Source: Acidobacteriota bacterium (GTDB lineage Bacteria; Acidobacteriota; Blastocatellia; Pyrinomonadales; Pyrinomonadaceae). From it: a stretch of DNA of 48,464 nt. The stretch covers positions 1 to 48,464 of the forward strand of contig JAKQII010000116.1 of NCBI GenBank assembly GCA_029557535.1. Direction: 5' to 3'. The notes below the pieces were generated by a model. The model saw nothing but the letters and a program-made list of their open reading frames with translations, did no database searches and had not been told where the DNA came from. Each line of letters opens with the position of its first letter. Position 1 is the stretch's first letter. A program made the position numbers and the translations under genes. Shown one piece after another: positions 1-7,927 of the stretch.

Positions 1-554
1 TGGAGGTCGCCTTTGAGATCGCCGCCGTTCAGCCAAATGATGTTTGGTTTCGATCTGAGCCTCTCGGCCAGGAATTTTGCATATGAAAGGGCTTGCGATT
101 CGCTGACGTGCCCGGTGTTGACGTTGCTTCCCCAGACCGGCACGAGCGCCGCGAACATTCCGCGTTTGGCGGCCTGATCGACGACCCAGTCGACGTGGTC
201 CCAGTAATCGTATTCTTCGGGTTTGCGGAAGTCGTCTCCAGGAGTGATGCGAGGTTTCGAGACATCCTGATCAATCAGCGCGCCGGCGCCGTAGGCGTTT
301 GTGGCGTTCTTCAGATCATGCAGAACCATGATCTGGACGACGTTGAAGCCCTGTCGCCGGCGTGTGTCGAGATAGGCGATCGTTTCCTCGCGCGTGCATT
401 TTTTCAACAAAAGCCACGCAGTGTCTCCGAGCCAAAAGAACGGCCTGCCGTTTTCCTGAAAGTACCGACCGTCCCGCGAAACCCTTAGTGACTGCGCCGC
501 GCCGCCGGCGTGCACGACGAGGACAAGAAGCGCCGCAAGTATCCTTACGTTCAT
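1..554 (-). CDS. Exported GH140-like (DUF4038) glycoside hydrolase, 5' part only
   Basis: The gene begins at ATG 554 and runs off the left edge, so about 184 residues are visible. An in-frame GTG at 563 would add three residues (VKK) and is a possible alternative start. Residues 1-21 form a Sec signal peptide ending in GGAAQS. The mature protein starts with the strand pair YFQENGRPFFWLGDTAWLL, then NVVQIMVLH, YDYWDHVDWVVDQAAKRGM and PNIIWLNGGD. This is the N-terminal TIM-barrel pattern of DUF4038/GH140 (apiosidase-like) enzymes. It is the last visible gene of a minus-strand run with the propeller and SIMPL genes, 43 nt downstream of the propeller stop. Substrate cannot be told from this part; the catalytic half lies outside the window. 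Confidence 0.72.
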   Translation of the reverse strand, partial: MNVRILAALLVLVVHAGGAAQSLRVSRDGRYFQENGRPFFWLGDTAWLLLKKCTREETIAYLDTRRRQGFNVVQIMVLHDLKNATNAYGAGALIDQDVSKPRITPGDDFRKPEEYDYWDHVDWVVDQAAKRGMFAALVPVWGSNVNTGHVSESQALSYAKFLAERLRSKPNIIWLNGGDLKGDL

Positions 555-580
555 TTTCTTCACGCGTATTTCGTCCGGTT

Positions 581-601
581 CGCCTTCCGTCTGCCGTCTA
601 C
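581..601 (-). repeat. 7-nt repeat, GTAGACG family, three units
   Basis: Read on the minus strand the units are GTAGACG, GCAGACG and GAAGGCG, in exact 7-nt register. The first unit contains the TAG stop of the propeller gene (598-600). The same GTAGACG unit recurs at 38500 and 42954, again on stop codons. Confidence 0.6.
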
Positions 602-2442
602 TTCTCGAACTTCCAGAAGTTTATCCCGCGGGCGGTATCGAAGAATCCCGAATCATCCAGACCCAACGCGTATTTGCCGTTTTTCGTCCAGCCGCAGGTG
701 CCGAGTCCGCTGTTCTCGACCAGCTTCGTCTTTTTGTCGAACTTAGCGTAAGCCGCGTCGTACAGGCTCTGAACCGAGTTTCCGGTCGACGCGTCGAACA
801 GAAACGTGACCTTGCCGCCCCAACGCATGATGTATTTGAAATCGCGACTCAGTTGCGCAAATTCGGTGTTGTACGACGTGTCTTCGGGTTCCCAAGCCTG
901 ACGGTCCGAGTTGCTCTGCGCCGAATGGAACTTCAGCGGGATGCGCGTCACGCGGCCGGTTTCGCGATTCCAAACATTGAAACTTCCCAGTTGAACCATG
1001 ACGATCAGCGAATCGTTGTTCGCGTATCCCATCGTTCCGTCAACGACCAACGGGATCGTCAGCGTGCGCTGGCCGGTCTTCATATCGTAAAACTCGGTCC
1101 GCGGTTCGCGCTGCTCGGCGTTGTTGACGCGTGCCACCGCGAGAACTCCCTTCGGTTCAATGAAAGCGGTCATGTAAAACCGCTCGTTTTTGTTCTCGCG
1201 GACGATCTCGTACAACGGCTTTGCGGGTTTTTCGAGGTCGTAGACCATCGCCTTGTCATCGTCGCGAACCACGACCATCTTCTTTTCCGGCGAATTGTCC
1301 GCGAGATAAACCGTGTCGCCGGGTTTTTCGGAGGCGAATTCGACCATCGGATCGGACGCGCCGGGCCGATAAACGCGAAGACGCTCCTTGCTCTGGACCA
1401 ACAGATATTCGCCCACGATAAGTCCTTTGTAATCAATGTCTTCATTCGGGAATTTACGGGCGACCTCGAACTTCGGCGAGCCGTTGCCGGCAATGTCGTA
1501 GACCACGATCCTGTCGTCTATCTTGACGACGATGTATCGCCGATCGACGATCTGTTTGATCGAGAGTCCTTTCTTCGGATCCTGCGACTTTATCTCGTAT
1601 TTTGGTCGTCCATCGCCTTCGATGTCCCAAACGAGAACCCGATCCTCACGTTTCGAAACGAGGTATTTCTCGTCCTCGCTCACCTCCGTTTCCTCGTAGA
1701 ACGATTTCGGCTGGAATCCCTCGGCCGTGTATTCGCGTTCGATCTTTCCGTCCCGGACGTTGCGAAGCGTCAGCATTCCGCCCTGCTTTTGATTCGGTCC
1801 GACCCAATCAATTTTCGTCTGCCCGGATCCGACGATGACCTTCGTCGCGTTGCGGATCGTTTGCTGGTATTTGAAGTCATCGACCGTGTACGTGTCTTTG
1901 CGTTCGAAACTGTCGCGGTCGAAACTCCCGAAACCAGCCATTTTGCCGGTAAAACCGAAAACGAGGATCTCGTTTCGGGTTTCGTCGAGGGCGACGTAAT
2001 CGATATCGACGTTCGGAAGGTCAAGCGTCTTTACCGTCTCGAGCGTCTTTAGATCGCGGATCACAGCCGATCGGATCTTGCCCTCGCCGATCTTCTCGCT
2101 CGTCATGATCCACTTTCCCCAAGGCTCGATGACCCAAGGTCGCCATTTCAGCGCTTTCGGAAGGCCGAGCAGAACGAACGATCCGAACCAGCCCGAAGGC
2201 GCGAACTGCTCGATCTGGTGCGTCACCGAATTGAGCAGTTTGGCGTTGTCAACGTCCCAGACCTGGATCGACTTTTGTCCGACGATCACGAGTTTCTTCT
2301 CGTCGTCGATGAATTCGTACGACGCGATCTTGTCCTCGCCTTTGACAAAGCCGAGCTTCGCATGGAACTTCAGAACATCGTCGGCCGCGTACATGTGCAC
2401 CGCCGCGAATAAAGCGAAAAGGACGGAAATCTTGAAGTTCAT
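598..2442 (-). CDS. Secreted beta-propeller (WD40-like) protein, 614 aa
   Basis: The protein starts with a short signal peptide (residues 1-20, ending in MYAA) and is otherwise made of repeating four-strand blocks of the kind seen in WD40/quinoprotein-like propellers. Examples are KSIQVWDVDNAKLLNSV near the N-terminus, then EDRVLVWDIEGDG, DRIVVYDIAGNG and DKAMVYDLEKPAKP, each about 40-70 residues apart. No catalytic motif is visible, so it is best seen as a periplasmic or surface binding/scaffold protein of unknown ligand. The stop codon of the upstream SIMPL gene lies 5 nt before its ATG, so the two are almost certainly co-transcribed. I do not recognise a named family. Confidence 0.7.
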   Translation of the reverse strand: MNFKISVLFALFAAVHMYAADDVLKFHAKLGFVKGEDKIASYEFIDDEKKLVIVGQKSIQVWDVDNAKLLNSVTHQIEQFAPSGWFGSFVLLGLPKALKWRPWVIEPWGKWIMTSEKIGEGKIRSAVIRDLKTLETVKTLDLPNVDIDYVALDETRNEILVFGFTGKMAGFGSFDRDSFERKDTYTVDDFKYQQTIRNATKVIVGSGQTKIDWVGPNQKQGGMLTLRNVRDGKIEREYTAEGFQPKSFYEETEVSEDEKYLVSKREDRVLVWDIEGDGRPKYEIKSQDPKKGLSIKQIVDRRYIVVKIDDRIVVYDIAGNGSPKFEVARKFPNEDIDYKGLIVGEYLLVQSKERLRVYRPGASDPMVEFASEKPGDTVYLADNSPEKKMVVVRDDDKAMVYDLEKPAKPLYEIVRENKNERFYMTAFIEPKGVLAVARVNNAEQREPRTEFYDMKTGQRTLTIPLVVDGTMGYANNDSLIVMVQLGSFNVWNRETGRVTRIPLKFHSAQSNSDRQAWEPEDTSYNTEFAQLSRDFKYIMRWGGKVTFLFDASTGNSVQSLYDAAYAKFDKKTKLVENSGLGTCGWTKNGKYALGLDDSGFFDTARGINFWKFEK

Positions 2443-2447
2443 CGGAT

Positions 2448-3155
2448 TTATTCGATCTCGAACCGGGCGAAGACCTCGTATCTCAGTTTGATCTGGGTGA
2501 TATTCAGGGAATCGTCGGTCGACTGATTGTCGCCTCCGCGAACGATATTCGAAGTCACGTTGACGTTGGCATAGATGTTCGGCCTGTAGGAACTGTTGTC
2601 GTTTTCCTCAACTTCGCGCACAAACACCGGCTTTCCGGACCGCTCGCCGATCGCCGCCAACAGATAGTCGGCCTTTGTTTTCGCTGCTTTGAGCGCTTCG
2701 ATCTTGGTCTCCTTTCTGAACTTCGCGAGTTCCGTGTGGGTCGAATCTATGAGGTCGAGTTTTGAGAGGTTTAATTTGTCGGCGAGATCCTGCAAACGGC
2801 CTATCTTGTTGATATCGTATATCTTGAGTCGATAGTCCTTCGATCCGAGCGTGTCTTTCAGCCGGCGCTGGCGGACGTAAACACTGGTCAGATCGTAGAT
2901 CGTCAGGTCTTTCTGGACATCGACGCCGATCGCCGCCAACTCGCGCTTGAGCGCCTCTTCCTGATCCTCGATCGTGATCTTCTTCTTGCCGTCGACCCGC
3001 TCGACGAGCGTGATCTTGAACGTGAATTCGTTCGGCGTGACGAAGGTCTCTGCCGAACCGGTGACTTCGATGACCCGCCGGCTGTCGGTAGTCGGCGTTT
3101 GGGCAAACATGGTTGACGCGAACAGCAGAATTACAAAAAATGACGCTTTTTTCAT
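2448..3155 (-). CDS. Exported SIMPL-domain (DUF541) protein
   Basis: A TTG 12 nt upstream is in frame, but ATG 3155 is preferred: it gives the signal peptide MKKASFFVILLFASTMFAQ and has a GAGG at 3162-3165, six nt upstream. After the signal the protein reads RRVIEVTGSAETFVTPNEF, the usual opening of SIMPL/DUF541 domains, and ends with a long beta strand (RYEVFARFEIE). The helix KIEALKAAKTKADYLLAAIG matches the conserved AxxxAxxKAxxLA helix of the family. SIMPL proteins are periplasmic or membrane-associated oligomers linked to stress tolerance; their exact activity is not settled. It heads a three-gene minus-strand run. A second, unrelated-looking SIMPL gene lies at 47029. Confidence 0.82.
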   Translation of the reverse strand: MKKASFFVILLFASTMFAQTPTTDSRRVIEVTGSAETFVTPNEFTFKITLVERVDGKKKITIEDQEEALKRELAAIGVDVQKDLTIYDLTSVYVRQRRLKDTLGSKDYRLKIYDINKIGRLQDLADKLNLSKLDLIDSTHTELAKFRKETKIEALKAAKTKADYLLAAIGERSGKPVFVREVEENDNSSYRPNIYANVNVTSNIVRGGDNQSTDDSLNITQIKLRYEVFARFEIE

Positions 3156-3207
3156 GGTAAACCTCAAGTTGGTTATTTTTTTTTAGAACGACGGATACGA
3201 ATTGTCC

Positions 3208-3429
3208 CTAGGTGCTTTCCTGGCGAGCCGTGCGCCATTTCCGCCATCTTTCAGGAATCGGCTTACCGCCGTTTTGTTCGCGGATTGCGAGAAGTTGATA
3301 GTACTGTTCCTGAAGCTGAACCAATCTCTTGACCTTTTCCAGGGGCGGAAGGGAACGCAAATAACTTCGGGAAATTCGTTTGCGTCTTTCAAGATCTTCA
3401 ACCGATTCTCGTCCCGGCCTATGGCTCAT
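3208..3429 (-). CDS. Small basic protein coupled to the nucleotidyltransferase, 73 aa
   Basis: The start codon ATG (3429) lies inside the end of the upstream nucleotidyltransferase gene, with an 11-nt overlap, so translation is coupled. The protein is strongly basic and helical: an N-terminal RRKRISRSYLRSLPP segment, a KVKRLVQLQEQYYQLL helix, then ENGGKPIPERWRKW. No signal peptide or membrane segment is present. I believe small proteins with this GG-PIPERW-type ending recur next to nucleotidyltransferase genes, but that is memory, not a search. It may be a partner or antidote of the enzyme; the role is inference. Confidence 0.6.
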   Translation of the reverse strand: MSHRPGRESVEDLERRKRISRSYLRSLPPLEKVKRLVQLQEQYYQLLAIREQNGGKPIPERWRKWRTARQEST

Positions 3430-3955
3430 CAGTCAGCCTCCATTTTTCCTTTTCCCATTTTTCGGATAAGCCAAATCGTTCAAGTATTCCCGCCAGCCTT
3501 TGTAGGTCCAAAATGTCGGCTTCCCAAAAAACAGCGATCTTCTGGTAGTCCTTGGCCCGTCCGGCCAGAAGCCACATCGCGATGAGGTGTTCACAACCGA
3601 TTACCGGGACGTCGAACTCGCCGATTTTCATGATGTCCGCGAGTTCGATGGCCTCCTTCCAAAGATCGTCGTGGCTCGCCTCTACAAATTGCACCAGCCA
3701 GCCGTGAATGTTGATAAATTCGTGATCAAACGAAAATCCGCGGTGCCGGGCGAAATCATGGACCTTCTCTAGCGAAAGTAAAACTGAATCCGGCTTCTCT
3801 TTGAGTAGAAAAAAGATGTCCAGATCGATGGTGGAAATGGGTTCGTTGTGAAGAGTCGCGGCGAAGGCGCCGCCAATCGCAAATTTCTCGATGATTCCAC
3901 CGGTTTTCATTTCCTCAAGAACCGAAATCACCTTTTCAAAATTTGCAGTGTTCAC
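3419..3955 (-). CDS. Small nucleotidyltransferase-fold protein (AbiEii/MenT-like)
   Basis: The 178-aa protein has the minimal polymerase-beta nucleotidyltransferase signature: FAIGGAFAATLH at residues 25-36, followed by STIDLDIFF at 41-49, i.e. the GG loop and the metal-binding DxD pair. A third acidic residue may come from the later DVPVIGCEHLIAMW segment. Its GTG start overlaps the nadE stop as GTGA (3952-3955), so it is translated from the nadE message, and it overlaps the next small gene by 11 nt. Proteins of this fold act as tRNA/protein-modifying toxins or antibiotic-modifying enzymes; which applies here is unknown. The coupling with a small basic partner suggests a two-protein module. 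Confidence 0.62.
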   Translation of the reverse strand: MNTANFEKVISVLEEMKTGGIIEKFAIGGAFAATLHNEPISTIDLDIFFLLKEKPDSVLLSLEKVHDFARHRGFSFDHEFINIHGWLVQFVEASHDDLWKEAIELADIMKIGEFDVPVIGCEHLIAMWLLAGRAKDYQKIAVFWEADILDLQRLAGILERFGLSEKWEKEKWRLTDEP

Positions 3956-5616
3956 TGCTGATTTCTCCTGTATTTGTGCGTAATTGGCCGGCGCCTTCCG
4001 ACGCCGATCGCGTTTTTCGAAATAATTATCGTGGGCGGCAGTTGTTGCCTTTTGAACTCGTTCGCCGGGTGCTCGACCTTGTTCAGGATCTCGAAGACGA
4101 GCTTCGGATCGTTTCCGCGCTCGATGATCTCAGACGGCGAAAGTTTCTGTTCAAAGTAAAGATGCAGGATCGGGTCCATGCGTTCGTAGGGCGGCAGGGA
4201 ATCGTCATCAAACTGATTCGGGGCAAGTTCGGCGCTCGGACGTTTTTCGATGATCTTCACCGGGATCAACTCGCGTCCGGCGCGTCGGTTGATGTGCCGC
4301 GCGACTTCCCAGACCTCGGTCTTGAGTACGTCGCCAAGCACCGCGAGACCGCCGTTCGTGTCTCCGTAAAGCGTGCAGTAGCCGACGGCGAGTTCCGATT
4401 TGTTTCCGGTCGAAAGCAGCAGCCGGCCCTCGGCGTTCGAGATCGCCATCAGGATCACGCCGCGCAGGCGCGACTGCATGTTCTCGGCCGCGAGGTTCTC
4501 TCCGCCCTTTCTCGGCTTCGAGAAACGGAGCTGATTGAGCAGCACTTCAAATGCTCCGGAAATCGGCTCGGTGCGCGATTCGCAGCCAAGATTTTGGACA
4601 AGTTCTTCCGAGTCCTTGATCGATCCTTCGGACGAAAACGGTGACGGCATCATCACGCACAGAACGTTCTCGGGCCCAAGCGCCTCGCTCGCGATCGCCG
4701 CGACGAGTGCCGAATCGATGCCGCCGCTCAATCCGATGACGGCCCTCTTGAAACGGTTCTTGCGGGCGTAGTCGCGGACGCCGAGCACGAGCGCGTCGAG
4801 GATGGCGTCGGTTTCATCGCCGGTGATGCCGCGCGCGTCGGGCTTGTGGACGTCGAGTTCGACCGATTCGACGAATTCTTCGAACGCGGTCGCCTGCAGG
4901 ATGATGTCGCCTTCCTCGTCGGCGATCAGGCTCGCGCCGTCGAAGACGATGCCGTCGTTGCCGCCGATCAGGTTGACGAACACGATCGGGACGCGCGCAG
5001 CCTTCGCGCGGTGAGCGACCATGTCGCAGCGAAGCTTTATCTTTCCTTTGTTGTACGGCGAAGCGTTGATCGAAACCAGAAGTTCGGCGCCCTGACGAAT
5101 TGCGTCTTCGGCCGGGTCGACATCGTAAAGCCTTTCTTTCCAAAAGGTCTCGTCGTTCCAGAAATCCTCGCAGACAACGACGCCGATCTTCGTTCCGTTG
5201 ATCTCGTAAAGCCGGTTCGGATGTTCGTTCGGCTCGAAATAGCGCGGATCGTCGAAGACGTCGTATTCGGGCAAAAGGGTCTTGTCGGTGAATCCGAGCA
5301 GTTCGCCGTCTTCGATAACGGCCGCGCAGTTGAACAGACGCCGGCCGTTTGGGTCCTCGTTCGGGCGGATCGTGCCGACGATCGCGGTGATGCCTTCGGT
5401 TGCCGGAATTATCGCCGCAAGGGGCTCAAGCGCGTGATCGATGATGTCTCGGTCCTGAAACCAGTCCTGCGACGTGTAGCCGTGGGTCACGACCTCGGGA
5501 AAGACGATGAGGTCGGAACCGTCGGACTTTGCCTTGTCGATCGCGTTCAGGATCTTCGAGACATTGCCTTCGATATCGCCGTTTGTCGTGTTGATCTGTG
5601 CGATTGTGACTTTCAT
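3952..5616 (-). CDS. nadE: Glutamine-dependent NAD+ synthetase
   Basis: The enzyme makes NAD+ from nicotinic acid adenine dinucleotide, ATP and glutamine in the cytoplasm. The open frame extends 70 codons further upstream (to 5826), but that stretch is non-homologous in character and runs into the divergent peroxiredoxin gene; MKVTIAQINTTNGD at 5616 is the normal family start (554 aa; ATG 5634 is a possible alternative). The N-terminal half is a nitrilase-type glutaminase with the nucleophile in VVVCEDFWND. The C-terminal half is the synthetase with the PP-loop IGLSGGIDSALVAAIA and STGNKSELAVGYCTLYGD. The stop overlaps the start of the nucleotidyltransferase gene, giving an odd three-gene operon. 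Confidence 0.95.
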   Translation of the reverse strand: MKVTIAQINTTNGDIEGNVSKILNAIDKAKSDGSDLIVFPEVVTHGYTSQDWFQDRDIIDHALEPLAAIIPATEGITAIVGTIRPNEDPNGRRLFNCAAVIEDGELLGFTDKTLLPEYDVFDDPRYFEPNEHPNRLYEINGTKIGVVVCEDFWNDETFWKERLYDVDPAEDAIRQGAELLVSINASPYNKGKIKLRCDMVAHRAKAARVPIVFVNLIGGNDGIVFDGASLIADEEGDIILQATAFEEFVESVELDVHKPDARGITGDETDAILDALVLGVRDYARKNRFKRAVIGLSGGIDSALVAAIASEALGPENVLCVMMPSPFSSEGSIKDSEELVQNLGCESRTEPISGAFEVLLNQLRFSKPRKGGENLAAENMQSRLRGVILMAISNAEGRLLLSTGNKSELAVGYCTLYGDTNGGLAVLGDVLKTEVWEVARHINRRAGRELIPVKIIEKRPSAELAPNQFDDDSLPPYERMDPILHLYFEQKLSPSEIIERGNDPKLVFEILNKVEHPANEFKRQQLPPTIIISKNAIGVGRRRPITHKYRRNQQ

Positions 5617-5713
5617 GCGGTCGGAAGCGGACATCTGCCAGTTTATTCGAGATAATTTTCCCAGACAAATGGAATGATCCGTGCAGTTTGCGGAATCTTG
5701 TCTCTGGAGGACT

Positions 5714-6295
5714 ATGCACAAATTCACCCGCACCCTGATCACAACGGCTTTCGCGCTGATCGCGTTCAGCGCCGGACTGTTCGCCCAGTCACGCGCCACA
5801 ACCGAACCGCTACGTATTGGTGACACCGCGCCCGATTTTGTTCTGACGGATCAGAACGGTAAACAAGTGACGCTGTCGGAAGCCGCCTCACCGGCCGTTC
5901 TCGTATTCTACCGGGGGTTTTGGTGACCGTTCTGTTTTCGGCAGTTGGCCGAACTCAGGACATTGCTTGGGGCAAATGAGAACGTGAAACTGTTCGCGTT
6001 GAGTATCGATCCGGTCGAGAGAAACAGGGAACTGGCGGCGCGGATCGCGAAGGACGGAAACGGGGAAGTGAACTATCCGATCCTGTCTGATCCGGGGCAC
6101 AAGACGATCGACGCGTACGGACTGTTCGATACGGACTATCTCGGCCAGGAATTCGAAGGGATCCCGCATCCGACGGTGATCGTTATTGACGCGGAGCGCA
6201 AGGTTCAGTGGATAAAGGTCGAGCCGAACTATAGAAAACGCCCTTCGAACGCCGAGATCAGGGCAGAGATTGACAAAATGAGGTCGAAGAAATGA
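5714..6295 (+). CDS. Exported peroxiredoxin-like selenoprotein (UxxC), read through UGA 5924-5926
   Basis: The frame is open from ATG 5714 to TGA 6293 except for one in-frame TGA at 5924-5926. Read as selenocysteine this gives 193 aa with Sec at residue 71 in the motif FYRGFW-U-PFC-FRQL, exactly where AhpC/TSA peroxiredoxin-like proteins carry WCPxC. The flanks are intact family sequence: IGDTAPDFVLTDQNGKQVTL before and LFALSIDPVERNRELA, GIPHPTVIVIDAERKVQW after. Residues 1-25 are a signal peptide, so it should reduce peroxides in the periplasm. A SECIS-like hairpin follows the UGA directly. GGAGG at 5706-5710 precedes the start, rather close (3 nt). A GTG at 5681 is a weaker start. Without recoding it would be a pseudogene, which the conserved flanks argue against. 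Confidence 0.88.
5929..5961 (+). promoter_or_regulatory. Bacterial SECIS element for UGA 5924
   Basis: Immediately 3' of the UGA the coding strand folds as a lower stem GTTCTG (5929-5934) with CAGGAC (5956-5961, one G-U pair), a 2x2 internal loop, and an upper stem TTCGGC (5937-5942) with GCCGAA (5948-5953) closed by the pentaloop AGTTG. The loop starts 17 nt after the last base of the UGA and has G at its second position. Both fit what is known of bacterial SECIS elements bound by SelB (G in the first two loop positions, about 16-37 nt from UGA). Confidence 0.82.
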
Positions 6296-6298
6296 AGA

Positions 6299-7045
6299 TC
6301 AGGCCGTTCCGTTCCGATCGGTCCGCTTGACCATCGTCAGACGGTTGCCCCGTTCGTTGTAGCTGACCTCATCCATGATGTTGTAAATGAACAGCACGCC
6401 GCGGCCGCTTGTCTTGAACAGGTTTTCTGGATTGAGCGGGTCAGGGATCTCGGCGACGTTGAAGCCTTCGCCCTCGTCCTCGATCGTGAAACGCGCCTCG
6501 TCGGACGAAACATCGGCAGTGATCCGCACGAGTTTGGCCGAATCGAATTTGTTGCCGTGCTTGACGGCGTTGACGAAAGCTTCGTCGAGCGCGATGAACA
6601 AATTCGATGTTTCAGGATTGATGACGCCGAGTTTCTCGACGCGCCGCATCAGGTAGGCGAGGATGTCGTGCATCAGCGAGATCACGCTCGGCACCTCAAA
6701 CTCGATCTTCTCGTGGATCGCCTGTACGGCCTCGATCTTGTCGACAACCTCGGCTTTGCAGTTGAGCGTCATCTCGATGCAGGCCTTGAGGTCCTCTTCG
6801 GTACAGTCGGAAGTGTCGAAACCCTGTACGCTGAGTTTGAATGCTTTGATCGCACTCCGGCTTTCGTCGTCGGATTCGCCGTCGAGATCCGAAATGAAAA
6901 GGTTGAACCTTTCGTGTTCGACGAGTTCGACCGCGTCTTCCCGATTATCGACGACCGTGACCGAGTGTCCGAATTCGGTGAACCTGCGCTGCAACAGACT
7001 CGCCAAATCGTCGTGGTCGTCAACAATTAAGATCTTTTTCTGCAT
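6299..7045 (-). CDS. Receiver-like domain fused to an anti-sigma-type HATPase
   Basis: Residues 1-75 look like a response-regulator receiver (KKILIVDDHDDLASLL, then FNLFISDLDG with the candidate phospho-Asp), but the domain seems cut short: the usual conserved Lys and Thr strands are replaced by a different helical segment at about 80-125. Residues 130-245 are a GHKL/HATPase of the RsbW/SpoIIAB kind, with N-box FIALDEAFVNAVKHGN, G1 DEGEGFN and G2 SGRGVLFIYN. Such proteins phosphorylate anti-anti-sigma (STAS) partners or bind sigma factors. No STAS, PP2C or sigma gene is nearby. It is convergent with the selenoprotein gene, with only 3 nt between the stops. Confidence 0.78.
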   Translation of the reverse strand: MQKKILIVDDHDDLASLLQRRFTEFGHSVTVVDNREDAVELVEHERFNLFISDLDGESDDESRSAIKAFKLSVQGFDTSDCTEEDLKACIEMTLNCKAEVVDKIEAVQAIHEKIEFEVPSVISLMHDILAYLMRRVEKLGVINPETSNLFIALDEAFVNAVKHGNKFDSAKLVRITADVSSDEARFTIEDEGEGFNVAEIPDPLNPENLFKTSGRGVLFIYNIMDEVSYNERGNRLTMVKRTDRNGTA

Positions 7046-7140
7046 CGTGTTACCGATTCACCAACTCCGCCGCAAAATTTACGCTAGAATAATTTTTTTT
7101 GTTGCAATCATAACCCAACCGTCAGGGAATTTCATACAAG

Positions 7141-7848
7141 ATGGATGAAAAACTCAGTCAATACTTTCGTCGGAATGATCTCTCGGGATATTCATTCCGC
7201 GAACGTTTGCTAATCAGATCCGCCGACATTCTGTTTTATTCCCTGATCAGATCGTTCGGAATGACGTACAGACCGGAATTGGTCGGTGAAGAAAATCTCA
7301 ACGACGTCGACCTCGACGCTCCCGCCATCGTCGCGGCATGGCACGAGCATATTTTTGCGGGGAGCTATGCGTTGCGCGGGCGAAACCTCGTTGTCATGGT
7401 GTCTCAGAGTTTTGACGGGGAATACATCGCACGTCTCGTACACCGCCTTGACTTTGGTACGGTTCGAGGTTCTTCGTCCCGAGGCGGAGTGACGGCGCTT
7501 GTTTCATTGGCCCGCGCAATCGACGACGGCCTATCTGTATTGCTCACGGTCGACGGTCCAAGGGGTCCGGCAAATGTTGCGAAAGGCGGCATTTGCGCAC
7601 TGGCGCAGAAGACCGGGGCGCCGATAATTCCGGTCGCCGTCGAGGCTTCGTCGTTTTGGCGAGTTGGCAGTTGGGACCGAATGCGAATCCCGAAACCGTT
7701 CGCGCGTCTCCGACAGATTTGCGGGAAGCCGATCCGTGTCGGACCGGCTGACGACATCAAAATTAAGCTCGCAGAACTCCAGGCCGCACTTGACGAACTC
7801 AACCAAGCTGGTAAATCATGGCGTGAAAGCCTTAAGTCTTCCCACTAA
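7141..7848 (+). CDS. DUF374-family lysophospholipid acyltransferase-like protein
   Basis: This 235-aa protein matches the DUF374 branch of the LPLAT fold. It has AIVAAWHEHIFAGSYAL (the H-containing block I near residues 61-77), FGTVRGSSSRGGVTAL, and TVDGPRGPANVAKGGI (the conserved DGPRGP block), followed by TGAPIIPVAVEASSFWRVGS and IPKPFARL. Members are membrane-bound acyltransferases often found with lipid A or envelope lipid genes; the precise substrate is not known. It stands alone, divergent from the receiver/HATPase gene across a 95-nt gap with an A/T-rich tract (7086-7105). Confidence 0.85.
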   Translation: MDEKLSQYFRRNDLSGYSFRERLLIRSADILFYSLIRSFGMTYRPELVGEENLNDVDLDAPAIVAAWHEHIFAGSYALRGRNLVVMVSQSFDGEYIARLVHRLDFGTVRGSSSRGGVTALVSLARAIDDGLSVLLTVDGPRGPANVAKGGICALAQKTGAPIIPVAVEASSFWRVGSWDRMRIPKPFARLRQICGKPIRVGPADDIKIKLAELQAALDELNQAGKSWRESLKSSH

Positions 7849-7927
7849 CAAATACGCCCCTAATCGAGTGACGACCGTCGCTCGTGGCCTGCGTTTCGGG
7901 TCAATCTAATTTTCAGGGAGAAGAGAA

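Noticed and set aside
853-2052. 399-aa plus-strand ORF opposite the propeller gene
   Set aside because: Shadow frame; codon pattern and signal peptide support the minus-strand gene.
5617-5826. 70-codon N-terminal extension of nadE
   Set aside because: It overlaps the divergent selenoprotein gene and lacks any family similarity; MKVTIAQIN at 5616 is the usual NadE start.
5681-5926. An 81-aa protein ending at TGA 5926, with a separate gene from 5945
   Set aside because: Both parts are in one frame and together form one full-length peroxiredoxin; a SECIS hairpin explains the TGA.
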